64,000 nt of DNA from Brevibacterium renqingii (GTDB lineage Bacteria; Actinomycetota; Actinomycetes; Actinomycetales; Brevibacteriaceae): the NCBI RefSeq assembly GCF_017808105.1, contig NZ_JADBHF010000002.1:124001-188000 (forward strand), written 5' to 3'. A program made the position numbers and the translations under genes. The notes beneath the pieces are model-generated. The model searched no databases. It had not been told where the DNA came from and worked only from the letters and a program-made list of their open reading frames with translations. Every line of letters begins with the position of its first letter. Position 1 is the stretch's first letter. Of this stretch, positions 8,138-16,563 are shown piece by piece.

Positions 8138-9790
8138 TCATCGCGATTCCCGAGCCAAGGACCTCAGCAGCTCGGGCGACACCGGGACAAGGAGATCCTG
8201 GTTGCGGTCGGCTGGCGAGCCCTGCGCGTGGAGACCGCCGACGGAGCCGGGATCGTTTGCGCCGATCTCCCGATGCAACGACGCCAGATCGGCCAGATCG
8301 AGAGAGCCGTCCGGCGCGGCCGGAACCTGCGAATCCACCATCGTGGTCCGCACCCTGATCGCCTCGGCGCCGGCGAAGATCTCGATGCCTCGGAACTGCA
8401 CCGGCCATTCTGCGATGGACGCAGTCGACACTTCCCAGAATCCGCCGCTCGCTCCCGGACGCGGAGTGATCTTGTTGATGTGAGTGTGGCCCGAGAGCCA
8501 CAGCGCAACATTGCCGAACCGATGGAGCAGCTCCTCGACGTCGGCGGCGAGGTGACGCTTTCCGTTCTCCTCACCGTCAGGCGACGTTTCGCCACCGAAG
8601 TCATTCGTCATCGTCGACAGGCCGTGGTGGGAGGCGATGACGACGATGCGATCCTCACCGTTCGCCTGCACAGTGCTCCCATCGACCGCGCGATAGCGGC
8701 TGTGCACTTCGGTCAGTCTCTCTTCCAGCCAGGCGAATTGAGCATCGTCGACACAGCCGTCGACGTGACCGGCGATATTGGTGGTGTCCAAGACGATCAT
8801 CCTGATCCCGGGTAGCCCGTCGTAGACATAGTAGGCATGCCCTGTGGCGAGGTTGTCCGCGGTGAAGCCGTGGCCGCTCGGCGTCCCGGGAGCGGCGAGG
8901 TGCTGTTCGATGTACTCCCGCTTCGAGACCATTCGGCGGTCGTCCCGCGCTTCTATCTCGTCAGCGCGGCCAGTCGACACCCATGTGGGGTCCTCGACAT
9001 AGGCGGAGAGCTTGTCACCGCTCGGAGCGTCTGCGGGACGGTCGACCGGTTTGGACGGACCGGTGAGGATCTCGTCGTAGCCCTCCGGTCGTGCGGCACG
9101 TCCCTGCACGAGGCAGTCGTGATTGCCGAAGCAGCTCAGCCAGGGAACCTTCAGGCCGACGGCGTCGAACGGCTGCGCCGAGTCGGCGACTGCGCCGGGA
9201 TACGTGGGCAGACCGAGGCTTGACTTCCAGACGTCCTCCGACCACGGCTCCGGATTGTAGTAATGGTCGTCGCCCAGGCCCACGGGGGCATCGGAGAATC
9301 CCCGGGTGCCGACGGCGGGTTCGATCCGCCCGCCCTCGAGACAGCTGAGGAACGTGGTGAGTTCATTGTGCTGTGCCGAGTCAGTGTTATCGCCGGTTGT
9401 GAGCGCGAGAGCCCACCTCTCGGGATCCTCCGCGGCGAAGGCATTCATGCTGCGCACGATGAGTTCGATCGCCTGGGCCAACATGAATTCCTGTGGGCGA
9501 TACGCGGGCAGCATCCGCTCCCAGTCCTTCTCCCCGACGAGCCGCTGGAGGAACTCCACTCTGCTCGGAGAGGCGAGATCTGCGATCTGGAAGTCGGTGA
9601 AATGGATGAGTCCGGCCATCGACCTCTCATCGGCTCTCGATTCTCCGACCGAGCCCTCCGGCATCAGGTCTCGGCGCTCGTGGTGAGGCTCGCCCGGGCC
9701 GCGGTGCAGCCGACGGTACGGTCGCTCTTCGCCGGGGACCAGCGTCGATTCGACCGAGGTCACCACTGGGAGACTGTTCTGCTCAGACAC
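8138..9790 (-). CDS. Metallophosphoesterase (PPA1498-like family)
   Basis: A 550-residue calcineurin-type metallophosphoesterase. The metal-binding motifs occur in order: FTDFQIAD (64-71), GDNTD (133-137), GNHD (222-225), SHHG (387-390) and SGHTHIN (433-439). The large inserts and overall length match the actinobacterial family described from Propionibacterium (TIGR03767 as I recall). No signal peptide is visible, so it is probably cytoplasmic. GTG 9790 overlaps the MFS stop by 8 bp, giving translational coupling. A phosphatase beside an MFS transporter, LacI and a divergent histidine phosphatase suggests use of an organophosphate or phosphorylated sugar; that is inference. Confidence 0.85.
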   Translation of the reverse strand: MSEQNSLPVVTSVESTLVPGEERPYRRLHRGPGEPHHERRDLMPEGSVGESRADERSMAGLIHFTDFQIADLASPSRVEFLQRLVGEKDWERMLPAYRPQEFMLAQAIELIVRSMNAFAAEDPERWALALTTGDNTDSAQHNELTTFLSCLEGGRIEPAVGTRGFSDAPVGLGDDHYYNPEPWSEDVWKSSLGLPTYPGAVADSAQPFDAVGLKVPWLSCFGNHDCLVQGRAARPEGYDEILTGPSKPVDRPADAPSGDKLSAYVEDPTWVSTGRADEIEARDDRRMVSKREYIEQHLAAPGTPSGHGFTADNLATGHAYYVYDGLPGIRMIVLDTTNIAGHVDGCVDDAQFAWLEERLTEVHSRYRAVDGSTVQANGEDRIVVIASHHGLSTMTNDFGGETSPDGEENGKRHLAADVEELLHRFGNVALWLSGHTHINKITPRPGASGGFWEVSTASIAEWPVQFRGIEIFAGAEAIRVRTTMVDSQVPAAPDGSLDLADLASLHREIGANDPGSVGGLHAQGSPADRNQDLLVPVSPELLRSLARESR

Positions 9791-11120
9791 GGGCGGCCTC
9801 CTCGAGGTTGATTTCTTCCAGGCTGCGGTTCTTCGTCTCCGGAGCCATGAACACGCAGATCAGCAGACCGGCCGCGCCGACGGCGGCGAATACCCAGAGC
9901 GCCGCGTTGTTCCCCCACGCAGCTACAAGGTTCGGAAACGCCAGCACGCCCAGAATCGATCCGATGCGACTCACCGAGGTCGCCAGGCCCGATCCCGTCG
10001 CCCGCAGAGATGTCGGGAAGAGCTCGGTCGGGTAGACGAAGTTGAGGATGCCGCCGCCGGAGTTCGCGAACAGGACGGCGATGCTGAACAGAACGACGAG
10101 GAAGCCGAAGCTCGGCCCAACAACGCATGCCAGCACGATGAGGGCGGCTGTGAGACCGGCGAACGATGTGATGATGAGCGGACGCCGTCCCCAGGAGTCG
10201 ACGAGGTTCATGCCGATGACGGAACCGGCCAGCCCGAGGAGCGCGATGACTCCGGACCCGATGATCACACTGACGTGGGAGCCGCTGGTGAACGGCTCCA
10301 GAATGGTCGGTGTGTACATCGAGATTCCGTAGTAGGCGGTGGCGTAGCAGAACCAGAACCCGCAGACGAAAAGGGTGCGTCGGCGCTGAATGCCGACGAA
10401 GAGCTTCGCGGACTCTCCCGGCTTGGGCTGGTCGTCGACCGCGATCTCCGCCTGGGTCGGGCGCACGCCGGTGACCTTTTCGACGACGTTCTTGGCGTCT
10501 TCGACTCGCCCGTGCGCGAGGAGCCAGCGCGGCGATTCGGGGAGCTGCACGCGGAAGATGAAGACGACGAGCGCGAAGACCGCTCCCACCAGCAGCAGCG
10601 CGCGCCAGGCGAAGTCTCCCAGCGGCAGCACTGCGAGTCCGACGAGATAGGCGACGACAGCACCGACGAACCACATTGCGCCGAGGGAAGTGGAGAGCTT
10701 CCCTCGCCCTTTCTTGGAGGCGAATTCGGAGACGATGGTCGCGGAGATCGGATAGTCGGCTCCTATCCCGACGCCGAGCAGGAACCGGAAGATGATGAGC
10801 TGCCAGACGTCCTGGGAGAACGCGGTCAGCGCCGCGAAGATGACGAAGGCGACCAGGTCGATGACGTACATCGCCTTGCGTCCGAACCGGTCGGTGAGAT
10901 TGCCGAGCACGGCAGCGCCGATGAATGAGCCGATGATCGCCGAGCTGGTGATCAGCGACTTCTCCCAGGCACCGACGTCCCATTCATTGGCGATCATGGG
11001 GAGAGCGACTGCGATGACGGTCAGGTCGAACCCGTCGAGAAAGGTTCCGCCTGCAGAAAGGAGAGTCACCTTCCGTTGGAATCGTTTGGTCTTGGGGCTG
11101 TCGAAGCCGTCGGAATTCAT
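9783..11120 (-). CDS. MFS transporter, sugar/metabolite:H+ symporter type
   Basis: A 445-residue MFS protein with 12 helices. The sugar-porter hallmarks are present: GNLTDRFGRKAMY after helix 2, ESPRWLLAHGR after helix 6, DSWGRRPLI after helix 8, and PTELFPTSLRATGSG with PETKNRSLEE at the end. This is typical of transporters for sugars, aromatic acids or phosphorylated compounds. It is first gene of the operon with the metallophosphoesterase (8-bp overlap) and lacI, and divergent from the histidine phosphatase. ATG 11120 has a short site, AGGAC. A LacI-type palindrome lies 66 bp upstream. Confidence 0.87.
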   Translation of the reverse strand: MNSDGFDSPKTKRFQRKVTLLSAGGTFLDGFDLTVIAVALPMIANEWDVGAWEKSLITSSAIIGSFIGAAVLGNLTDRFGRKAMYVIDLVAFVIFAALTAFSQDVWQLIIFRFLLGVGIGADYPISATIVSEFASKKGRGKLSTSLGAMWFVGAVVAYLVGLAVLPLGDFAWRALLLVGAVFALVVFIFRVQLPESPRWLLAHGRVEDAKNVVEKVTGVRPTQAEIAVDDQPKPGESAKLFVGIQRRRTLFVCGFWFCYATAYYGISMYTPTILEPFTSGSHVSVIIGSGVIALLGLAGSVIGMNLVDSWGRRPLIITSFAGLTAALIVLACVVGPSFGFLVVLFSIAVLFANSGGGILNFVYPTELFPTSLRATGSGLATSVSRIGSILGVLAFPNLVAAWGNNAALWVFAAVGAAGLLICVFMAPETKNRSLEEINLEEAARV

Positions 11121-11185
11121 GTCCTGCCACCTCGTCGTCTCTGAGCGCGCGCTTCGGGACGCACAACGTCCCGAAAACCAGGCTG

Positions 11186-11199
11186 TTAAATCGATTTAA
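11186..11199. promoter_or_regulatory. LacI-type operator
   Basis: TTAAATCGATTTAA is a perfect 14-bp palindrome with a central CG, the classic form of LacI/GalR operators. It lies in the 230-bp gap between the divergent MFS operon, which ends in a lacI gene, and the histidine phosphatase. One regulator could therefore control both directions. Confidence 0.7.
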
Positions 11200-11350
11200 A
11201 CGCTACACTGGCGAAAGCGAGCCGCACAAGCGATCGCGGGGCGAGATCCACGGGCTGCACGAGAATTCATCTCCACGCCATACTCACGCAAGAGACGGCC
11301 GAGCACCGAACCGTCGAAAGCAGAACCGACACGTCAGGAGCTGATCAGCA

Positions 11351-12022
11351 TTGTCGAATGGACAGAACGGCACCTCAAGGCTCTGGGCGCTGCGACACGG
11401 CGAGAGTCGCGCCAATCAGGAGGGCATCATCGTCAGCCGTCCGGGTACCGAGGCGTTCGTCTGGGCGAAGCTGACCGAGCTGGGCCGAGAACAGGCCGCC
11501 GCCAGCGCGCGAGCGAATCCGATTGCGGTCGATGCACTCGTCGTCACGAGCGACTTCGCACGCGCACGGGAGACCGCTGAGATCGCCGCAGAGATCTGGG
11601 GCACGGGCGAGCCCCGCGTCGACACCCGCCTGCGAGAGCGGGACTTCGGATCGCTCGAAGGAGGCTCCTCCGCTCTTTACGACGGGGTGTGGGCCGCGGA
11701 TACGCATGGCAGCCCCCTTCCGTCCGGGGTCGAGACGCCGGCCGAGGTCGCGCTCCGCACACGCAGCCTGGTGGAAGAGCTGCTGCGCGCGAATGCGCCC
11801 TCGGACATCGTCCTCGTGGCACATGGGGATGTCCTGCAGATCACCGAGGCATGGCTGAACGGAATGGCTGCGACCGCGCACCGCACCCTCCCCCATCTGC
11901 GCAACGCAGAGCTCCGCCTTCTCCCTTCGAAACCCGCCCGCGTGCCGACGCCCTCCACTGAGGCATCGACGTTGACGAAATCACACCAACCCGGGGCCGC
12001 CTCGGCGAGGACCGTGCGTTAG
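11351..12022 (+). CDS. Histidine phosphatase family protein
   Basis: A 223-residue member of the phosphoglycerate-mutase/acid-phosphatase superfamily. The catalytic RHGE motif is intact (LRHGESRANQEG, His near residue 16), followed by the second arginine (TSDFARARETAE), the acid (RLRERDFGSLEG) and the late histidine (VLVAHGDVLQITE). The family removes phosphate from small molecules in the cytoplasm. The start is TTG 11351, set by the AGGAG at about 11336. Divergent position from the MFS/metallophosphoesterase operon and a shared LacI operator suggest a common pathway. The C-terminal 35 residues are low-complexity. Confidence 0.83.
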   Translation: MSNGQNGTSRLWALRHGESRANQEGIIVSRPGTEAFVWAKLTELGREQAAASARANPIAVDALVVTSDFARARETAEIAAEIWGTGEPRVDTRLRERDFGSLEGGSSALYDGVWAADTHGSPLPSGVETPAEVALRTRSLVEELLRANAPSDIVLVAHGDVLQITEAWLNGMAATAHRTLPHLRNAELRLLPSKPARVPTPSTEASTLTKSHQPGAASARTVR

Positions 12023-12034
12023 ACTGCATGAGAC

Positions 12035-12046
12035 AGTTATATAACT
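12035..12046. promoter_or_regulatory. Perfect palindrome upstream of the efflux pump
   Basis: AGTTATATAACT is a perfect 12-bp AT-rich palindrome about 107 bp before the DHA2 pump start. Such sites are typical for MarR- or TetR-type repressors of efflux pumps. No regulator with an obvious claim is adjacent; the TetR gene beyond the pump has a different palindrome in front of it. Confidence 0.5.
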
Positions 12047-12152
12047 TGGGAATTGAAATTCTGTGCGCAATGAGGGGCCGGATCAGCGGGACGGCGTGAA
12101 GCCGTCGCCGCTGGCCTGAGAGACGATACGCAGCGAATGAACGGGCGAGGGG

Positions 12153-13604
12153 ATGCCATTGACGAACGGAGACAGCAGCCAGCAGAACGCAGCAGAGGGC
12201 GCCCCGATCAACCGGAACATCGTCCTCGCCGTCCTCGTCTCCGGTGCGTTCGTCATCATCCTCAATCAGACCCTGCTCAACACCGCCCTGCCGGCGTTCA
12301 TGCACTACTTCGAGATCACCGCCGGCGCCGCTCAGTGGGTGACAACGAGCTTCATGCTCGTCAACGGCATCATGATCCCGGTCACCGCGTTCCTCATCCA
12401 GAAGTTCACCACGCGCGGCCTGTTCTTCACTGCCATGGGGCTGTTCATCGTCGGCACCCTCATCTGCGCGATCGCGCCGGTCTACCCGGTGATGCTCATC
12501 GGACGCGTCATCCAGGCCTCGGCCGGCGGCATCATCATGCCGCTGATGCAGACGATCCTGTTCGCGATCTTCCCGGTGGATAAGCGCGGCTCGGCCATGG
12601 GCACATTCGGCCTCGTCATCGCCTTCGCCCCGGCCATCGGCCCCAGCCTCTCGGGCTGGATCGTCGACCACCTGCCCTGGCAGACCCTGTTCTACATGAT
12701 GCTGCCGATTGCGATCATCGACCTCGTCATCGCCTATTTCATGCTCAAGAACGTCACCGAGAGAACCTTCCCGCGCCTGGACGTCCTCTCGATCATCCTC
12801 TCCACACTCGGCTTCGGCGGCCTGCTCTTCGGCTTCGGCACCGCCGGTGACGCCGGATGGGTCAGCGGCGAGGTGCTCGTCCCCCTGGTCATCGGAGCCA
12901 TCGCACTGACGCTCTTCATCCTCCGCCAGTTCAAGCTCGAGCAGCCGATCCTCGAGTTCCGCATCCTGCGCTATCGCATGTTCACCCTCAACACCCTGCT
13001 CGGCATGTGCGTGTTCATCGTCATGGTCGGCGGCATGATGGTCCTGCCGCTGTACATGCAGAACATGAACACGTTCTCGGCCATGGAATCTGGCCTGGCC
13101 CTGCTGCCGGGCGCAGTCGTGATGGGACTGATGTCACCGGTGACCGGTCGCGTCTTCGATGCGATCGGCGCGAGGTGGCTGGCCGTGCCCGGCTTCGCTC
13201 TGCTCACGGGCACGACGTTCATGTTCGCCCGCCTGGAGCCCGACACCTCGTTCCTCTACCTCGCGATCGTCAACACCGTACGGATGTTCGGCGTGGCCAT
13301 GGTGATGATGCCGGTGACCACGGCGGCACTGAACCAGCTGCCCTCGCATCTCATCCCGCACGGCACCGCGCTCAACAACACCATGCGCCAGATCGCCGCT
13401 TCGGTCGGCACAGCTGCCCTGGTGACGATCATGGCCTCCGCGGCGCGCGATCCCGAGACCTACGGTGCAGCCGGTCCCATCCACGGAGCGAATGTCGCGT
13501 TCTTCGTCGCCGCCAGCGTCGGGATCCTCGGCATCATCGGAGCATTCTTCAGCCGCAACTCCCATGGCCTCGAGCCGGGGCAGAAGAAGTCGACGGGTCG
13601 CTGA
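12153..13604 (+). CDS. DHA2-family (EmrB/QacA-type) drug:H+ antiporter
   Basis: A 483-residue, 14-helix MFS efflux protein. Helix 1 carries the DHA2 motif (IILNQTLLNTALPAFMHYF), helix 4 has LIGRVIQASAGGIIMPL, and helix 5 has the antiporter motif (GLVIAFAPAIGPSLSGWI). These proteins expel drugs, dyes or metabolites using the proton gradient. ATG 12153 follows gcgaggggatgcc, a weak ribosome site. An upstream palindrome at 12035-12046 suggests repressor control. The TetR gene beyond it is convergent. Confidence 0.9.
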   Translation: MPLTNGDSSQQNAAEGAPINRNIVLAVLVSGAFVIILNQTLLNTALPAFMHYFEITAGAAQWVTTSFMLVNGIMIPVTAFLIQKFTTRGLFFTAMGLFIVGTLICAIAPVYPVMLIGRVIQASAGGIIMPLMQTILFAIFPVDKRGSAMGTFGLVIAFAPAIGPSLSGWIVDHLPWQTLFYMMLPIAIIDLVIAYFMLKNVTERTFPRLDVLSIILSTLGFGGLLFGFGTAGDAGWVSGEVLVPLVIGAIALTLFILRQFKLEQPILEFRILRYRMFTLNTLLGMCVFIVMVGGMMVLPLYMQNMNTFSAMESGLALLPGAVVMGLMSPVTGRVFDAIGARWLAVPGFALLTGTTFMFARLEPDTSFLYLAIVNTVRMFGVAMVMMPVTTAALNQLPSHLIPHGTALNNTMRQIAASVGTAALVTIMASAARDPETYGAAGPIHGANVAFFVAASVGILGIIGAFFSRNSHGLEPGQKKSTGR

Positions 13605-13664
13605 CTCCTCGGATGCAGACCGGCGGCTGAGCCGAGGGCCCAAACAGATCACCGATCCGCGGAC

Positions 13665-14216
13665 TCAGGTTCGTCCGTCTGCCTCCGACACCAGATGGGC
13701 CGCCACGGCGCGAGCCTGCCTGAGCGCATCGTCGGGCTCGATCGCCCCGCTGAGTACGAGGGTGGCATAGCCATGGACGAGCGACCAGGAGGCTACTCCG
13801 AAGTCGGCATCCGGTCCCGACCGGACCTCATCGACCCCGACCGAGAGCGCGCCCCACGCTCGCTGCCGAGCGGCCACGAGCTCCGGATCATCGTCGTGGA
13901 GCAGCCGCGGCTGGAACATGACCGTGAAATGCGAGGGACACCTCAGCGCGAACTCCACATAGGCGACCCCTCGCGCCACGTGCCCCTGGCCGTCGCCGGC
14001 ATCGGCCATCGCCTCGGCCAAGAGGTCGAACCCCTCTGCCGCGAGTGCGGTGAGCAGCCCGGCCTTGTCGCCGAAATGATAGGTCGGCGCCGCATTCGAG
14101 ACACCGGCACGCTTCGCAAGGGCACGCATGCTCAGCCTCGCCACGCCGTCCTCGGCGATCGCCGAGGCGGTCTGCGCCAGCAGCGCCCGCCGCAGATCCC
14201 CATGATGATACGTCAC
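13665..14216 (-). CDS. TetR-family regulator (WHG-type C-terminal domain)
   Basis: A 183-residue TetR regulator. The helix-turn-helix lies in residues 1-50 (MTYHHGDLRRALL, then MRALAKRAGVSNAAPTYHFG). The early YHHGDLR and PTYHFGDKAGLL are typical of the TetR group with a WHG C-terminal domain. GTG 14216 lies six bases after TAGGAT (complement of 14223-14228), predicting a leaderless mRNA. It is divergent from the DoxX-type gene, and the intervening region carries a 15-bp palindrome, so it probably represses both itself and doxX. Confidence 0.87.
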   Translation of the reverse strand: MTYHHGDLRRALLAQTASAIAEDGVARLSMRALAKRAGVSNAAPTYHFGDKAGLLTALAAEGFDLLAEAMADAGDGQGHVARGVAYVEFALRCPSHFTVMFQPRLLHDDDPELVAARQRAWGALSVGVDEVRSGPDADFGVASWSLVHGYATLVLSGAIEPDDALRQARAVAAHLVSEADGRT

Positions 14217-14272
14217 ACTCCGATCCTACCCGAGCAAACTTTTCATTGACAAGATACTCTCGAGATGCCAAT

Positions 14273-14287
14273 CTTGTCAGTGACAAG
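14273..14287. promoter_or_regulatory. TetR operator overlapping the DoxX-gene promoter
   Basis: CTTGTCA-G-TGACAAG is a 15-bp palindrome. An additional half site, TTGACAAGAT (14246-14255), pairs with ATCTTGTCA. A -35-like TTGACA (14246-14251) and a -10-like CAATCT (14269-14274) at 17-bp spacing point toward the DoxX gene, so a bound repressor would cover its -10 region. The region lies between the divergent tetR and doxX genes. Confidence 0.65.
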
Positions 14288-14326
14288 CTTTTGTCATCCG
14301 TTTCAGCACTGCTCCGGGAGGACTTC

Positions 14327-14842
14327 GTGGCACCGCTGCTGTTCCTGCTGCTGACCACCGCACTCGTCCGCGCCATCGGGCATCTGGCCCGGCCAGGACT
14401 CAAGCCCTGGCCGGTGGCGATCCGGTGGGGTCTGGCAGTGATGTTCACCGTCACGGGCATCTCTCACTTCGTGGGCATGCGCGAGTCTCTCATCGCCATG
14501 GTCCCTCCCTGGCTTCCGGCCGCTGCGGCACTCGTGACAATCACCGGGATCCTCGAGGTCCTCGGCGCCGCAGGGCTCCTCCTTCGTCCGACGCGCATCT
14601 GGGCAGCGATCGGACTGGGCCTGATGCTCCTTCTCATGTTTCCGGCGAATGTGCATCTGGCCCTCAGCGCAGAGGATCCGCCCTGGGACGACACGCTCCT
14701 CCCGCGCACCGTCCTGCAGCTGATCTTCCTCGCCGCCGTCGCCGCAGTGCTCGTCCCTGAGCTGCGCGGACTCCGGGCCCGGAGTCCCCGAGGCGCGCGA
14801 ACTCCACCTCCGGCAGAAAAGGCGCACAATCGCGAGGACTAA
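14327..14842 (+). CDS. DoxX-family membrane protein
   Basis: A 171-residue protein with four membrane segments. The DoxX pattern is clear (ISHFVGMRESLIAMVP near residue 45, then TGILEVLGAAGLLL). GTG 14327 is chosen because GGGAGGA precedes it at the right distance; an earlier ATG at 14246 would overlap the promoter and operator. DoxX proteins are small quinone-associated or redox-linked membrane proteins, often under TetR control. The C-terminal 25 residues are basic and Pro-rich. Confidence 0.78.
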   Translation: MAPLLFLLLTTALVRAIGHLARPGLKPWPVAIRWGLAVMFTVTGISHFVGMRESLIAMVPPWLPAAAALVTITGILEVLGAAGLLLRPTRIWAAIGLGLMLLLMFPANVHLALSAEDPPWDDTLLPRTVLQLIFLAAVAAVLVPELRGLRARSPRGARTPPPAEKAHNRED

Positions 14843-15014
14843 CTGTAGTAGCCCTCGCGGAGGTTGATCCCGTGTTCGATCCAGACCTTGAGCGCCGACA
14901 GCATCCCGGTCCAGCCCATGCAGTTGCCGAATGCCCCCTGCGCTCCGCCTTCGGTGAGCTTCCACGACCTCTCCGTGATCTCCACCAGAGTCCTGGCCAG
15001 CCTTTCCCGCTCTC
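14839..15014 (-). pseudogene. 3' fragment of an AHSA1/SRPBCC-family gene
   Basis: Reading the complement up to the TAG at 14839-14841 gives ...VEITERSWKLTEGG, then GAFGNCMGWTGMLSALKVW and IEHGINLREGYYS. That is the C-terminal end of an AHSA1-type SRPBCC (START-like) protein. No start codon or N-terminal half is present. The similarity stops near 15000, where an ArsR fragment begins on the other strand. AHSA1 and ArsR genes are commonly neighbours, so this looks like the remains of such a pair. The exact breakpoint is uncertain. Confidence 0.6.
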
Positions 15015-15201
15015 GATCGCACCACCGTTCTGCAGCATATTCGAGTGCTCGAGCGGGCGGAGCTGCTCACCGGCCGCAGAGTCGGGCGAGCCCGACGGCT
15101 GGCGTTGGCTCCCCTGCCGATCAGATCGCTGGATCGACGACTATACGCGGGCCGCAGCCGGACTGTTGGGCCGGTTGGACGACGATGCCGAGCAGCACTG
15201 A
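15015..15201 (+). pseudogene. Truncated, frameshifted ArsR-family regulator
   Basis: From about 15015 one frame reads DRTTVLQHIRVLERAELLTG and then RRVGRARRLALAPLPI, the recognition helix and wing of an ArsR regulator. The protein sense then continues in the next frame as SDRWIDDYTRAAAGLLGRLD with a stop at 15199-15201, a typical ArsR C-terminus. So the gene has lost its N-terminal helices and carries a frameshift near 15125. It abuts the AHSA1 fragment on the opposite strand. Confidence 0.6.
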
Positions 15202-15291
15202 CCGAGTCCGGTCGCCGACCGCCGTTCATCCGACAGCTCGCCGCCCTCCCAGAGGTTGGCTCCTCCTTCTGCGAGCCATCCGCCGCACCCC

Positions 15292-16521
15292 TCAGCTGCG
15301 TTGCAGGCGCCGCGACTCCACGGTCCGGGCGATCCACGACAGCGCGCCGGCCAGCATCAGCAGCAGCGCACAGAGCAGGAACGTCGACGCGGAACCGAGG
15401 TAGGTGAAGCCTATGCCGCCGAGCACACCGGCGATGGCGAGACCGACGTCGAAGTTCATGTTCCAGGCGACGCTGGCGCGGCTGGGCGAAGAGACCGCGG
15501 CGAAGGCCATGACGAGGCTCGCCGACTGCATGGTGCCGAGCCCCAAGCCGATGATGAACATGGCCACGAACAGGAACCCACCGTAGAGCACCACGGCGCA
15601 GACCAGACCGATCGCGGCGAGCGCGAGGCCGAGGACGTTGAGAGCGAAGGGCGGGAAGCTGTCGGCGACAGCACCGGCGACGAAGCGCCCGATCACCGCC
15701 GAGACCTGCATGGCCGCAATGAATAGAGCCGCTCCGGCGACGTCCTCACCCGGGCCGAAGCCGACGATGAGCCCGAAGACGACCATGCCGACGAGGAACG
15801 GTGAGAGCATGAGGACGAGGCCGAGGACCTCGCCCGCCCGGCGCCCCGCCCACCGCAGGCTCCGCTGCTCATTGCGTCCGGATCGAATGCTGACATCGTC
15901 ATCGGCATTCGACGCGTCCGTTTCCCTGTTCTCCCGCCGAGGCGACCGGCCGGGCACGAACTTCACCACCGTGGGCACGGCCAGCAGCAGGCAGGCGCAG
16001 ACGATGACTCGGAAGATCCAGATCGGGATCGTCTCCACCAACCACAGTCCCAATGGCGCGCCGACGGCTGCCGCCAACGAGGTGATCCCGCCGAAGAACC
16101 CGAGCGCCTTGCCGATCCGACCCGCCGGCGTCGTCGCAGGCACTGCCGCATTGGCGAGGACGACGAAGAGTCCGAAGCCGAGACCTCCGCAGACGCCTGC
16201 CAGCACGAGCGCCAGCAGGGCCGGGGCGACGAACAGGCCGAGGAGCTGACCAAGGAACTGCAGGACGATCGCGAACAGCAGCGATCCCTTGAACCCGAAC
16301 ACTCGCCCGGCCCATGGCGCGAAGGGCTGAGCGGCGATGACGCCGATCATCATCGTCGTCAGCACGGAACCGCCGGTGACCGTTGAGAGTCCGTTCGCCG
16401 CGGCGATGGTGACCATCGTCGAATAGCTGAAGAAGAAGGCAGAGAATCCGAACATGGCGGACCACACCAGGCCCAGCAGGGCCGGGGTGTAGGTCCGCTG
16501 GCTGTGGGGAACAGAGCTCAT
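15292..16521 (-). CDS. MFS transporter
   Basis: A 409-residue MFS protein with 12 helices. It resembles oxalate/formate- or nitrate-antiporter-like actinobacterial permeases (GVIAAQPFAPWAGRVFGFKG after helix 2, and GGLGFGLFVVLANAAVP). The central loop (about 195-225) is charged and low-complexity. ATG 16521 follows TAACCT (complement of 16528-16533) by six bases, predicting a leaderless mRNA. It ends beside the AHSA1/ArsR scar. The substrate is unknown. Confidence 0.82.
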   Translation of the reverse strand: MSSVPHSQRTYTPALLGLVWSAMFGFSAFFFSYSTMVTIAAANGLSTVTGGSVLTTMMIGVIAAQPFAPWAGRVFGFKGSLLFAIVLQFLGQLLGLFVAPALLALVLAGVCGGLGFGLFVVLANAAVPATTPAGRIGKALGFFGGITSLAAAVGAPLGLWLVETIPIWIFRVIVCACLLLAVPTVVKFVPGRSPRRENRETDASNADDDVSIRSGRNEQRSLRWAGRRAGEVLGLVLMLSPFLVGMVVFGLIVGFGPGEDVAGAALFIAAMQVSAVIGRFVAGAVADSFPPFALNVLGLALAAIGLVCAVVLYGGFLFVAMFIIGLGLGTMQSASLVMAFAAVSSPSRASVAWNMNFDVGLAIAGVLGGIGFTYLGSASTFLLCALLLMLAGALSWIARTVESRRLQRS

Positions 16522-16563
16522 AGTCCGAGGTTACGACATCCATTCCACTCAGCCTCGTCGCTG

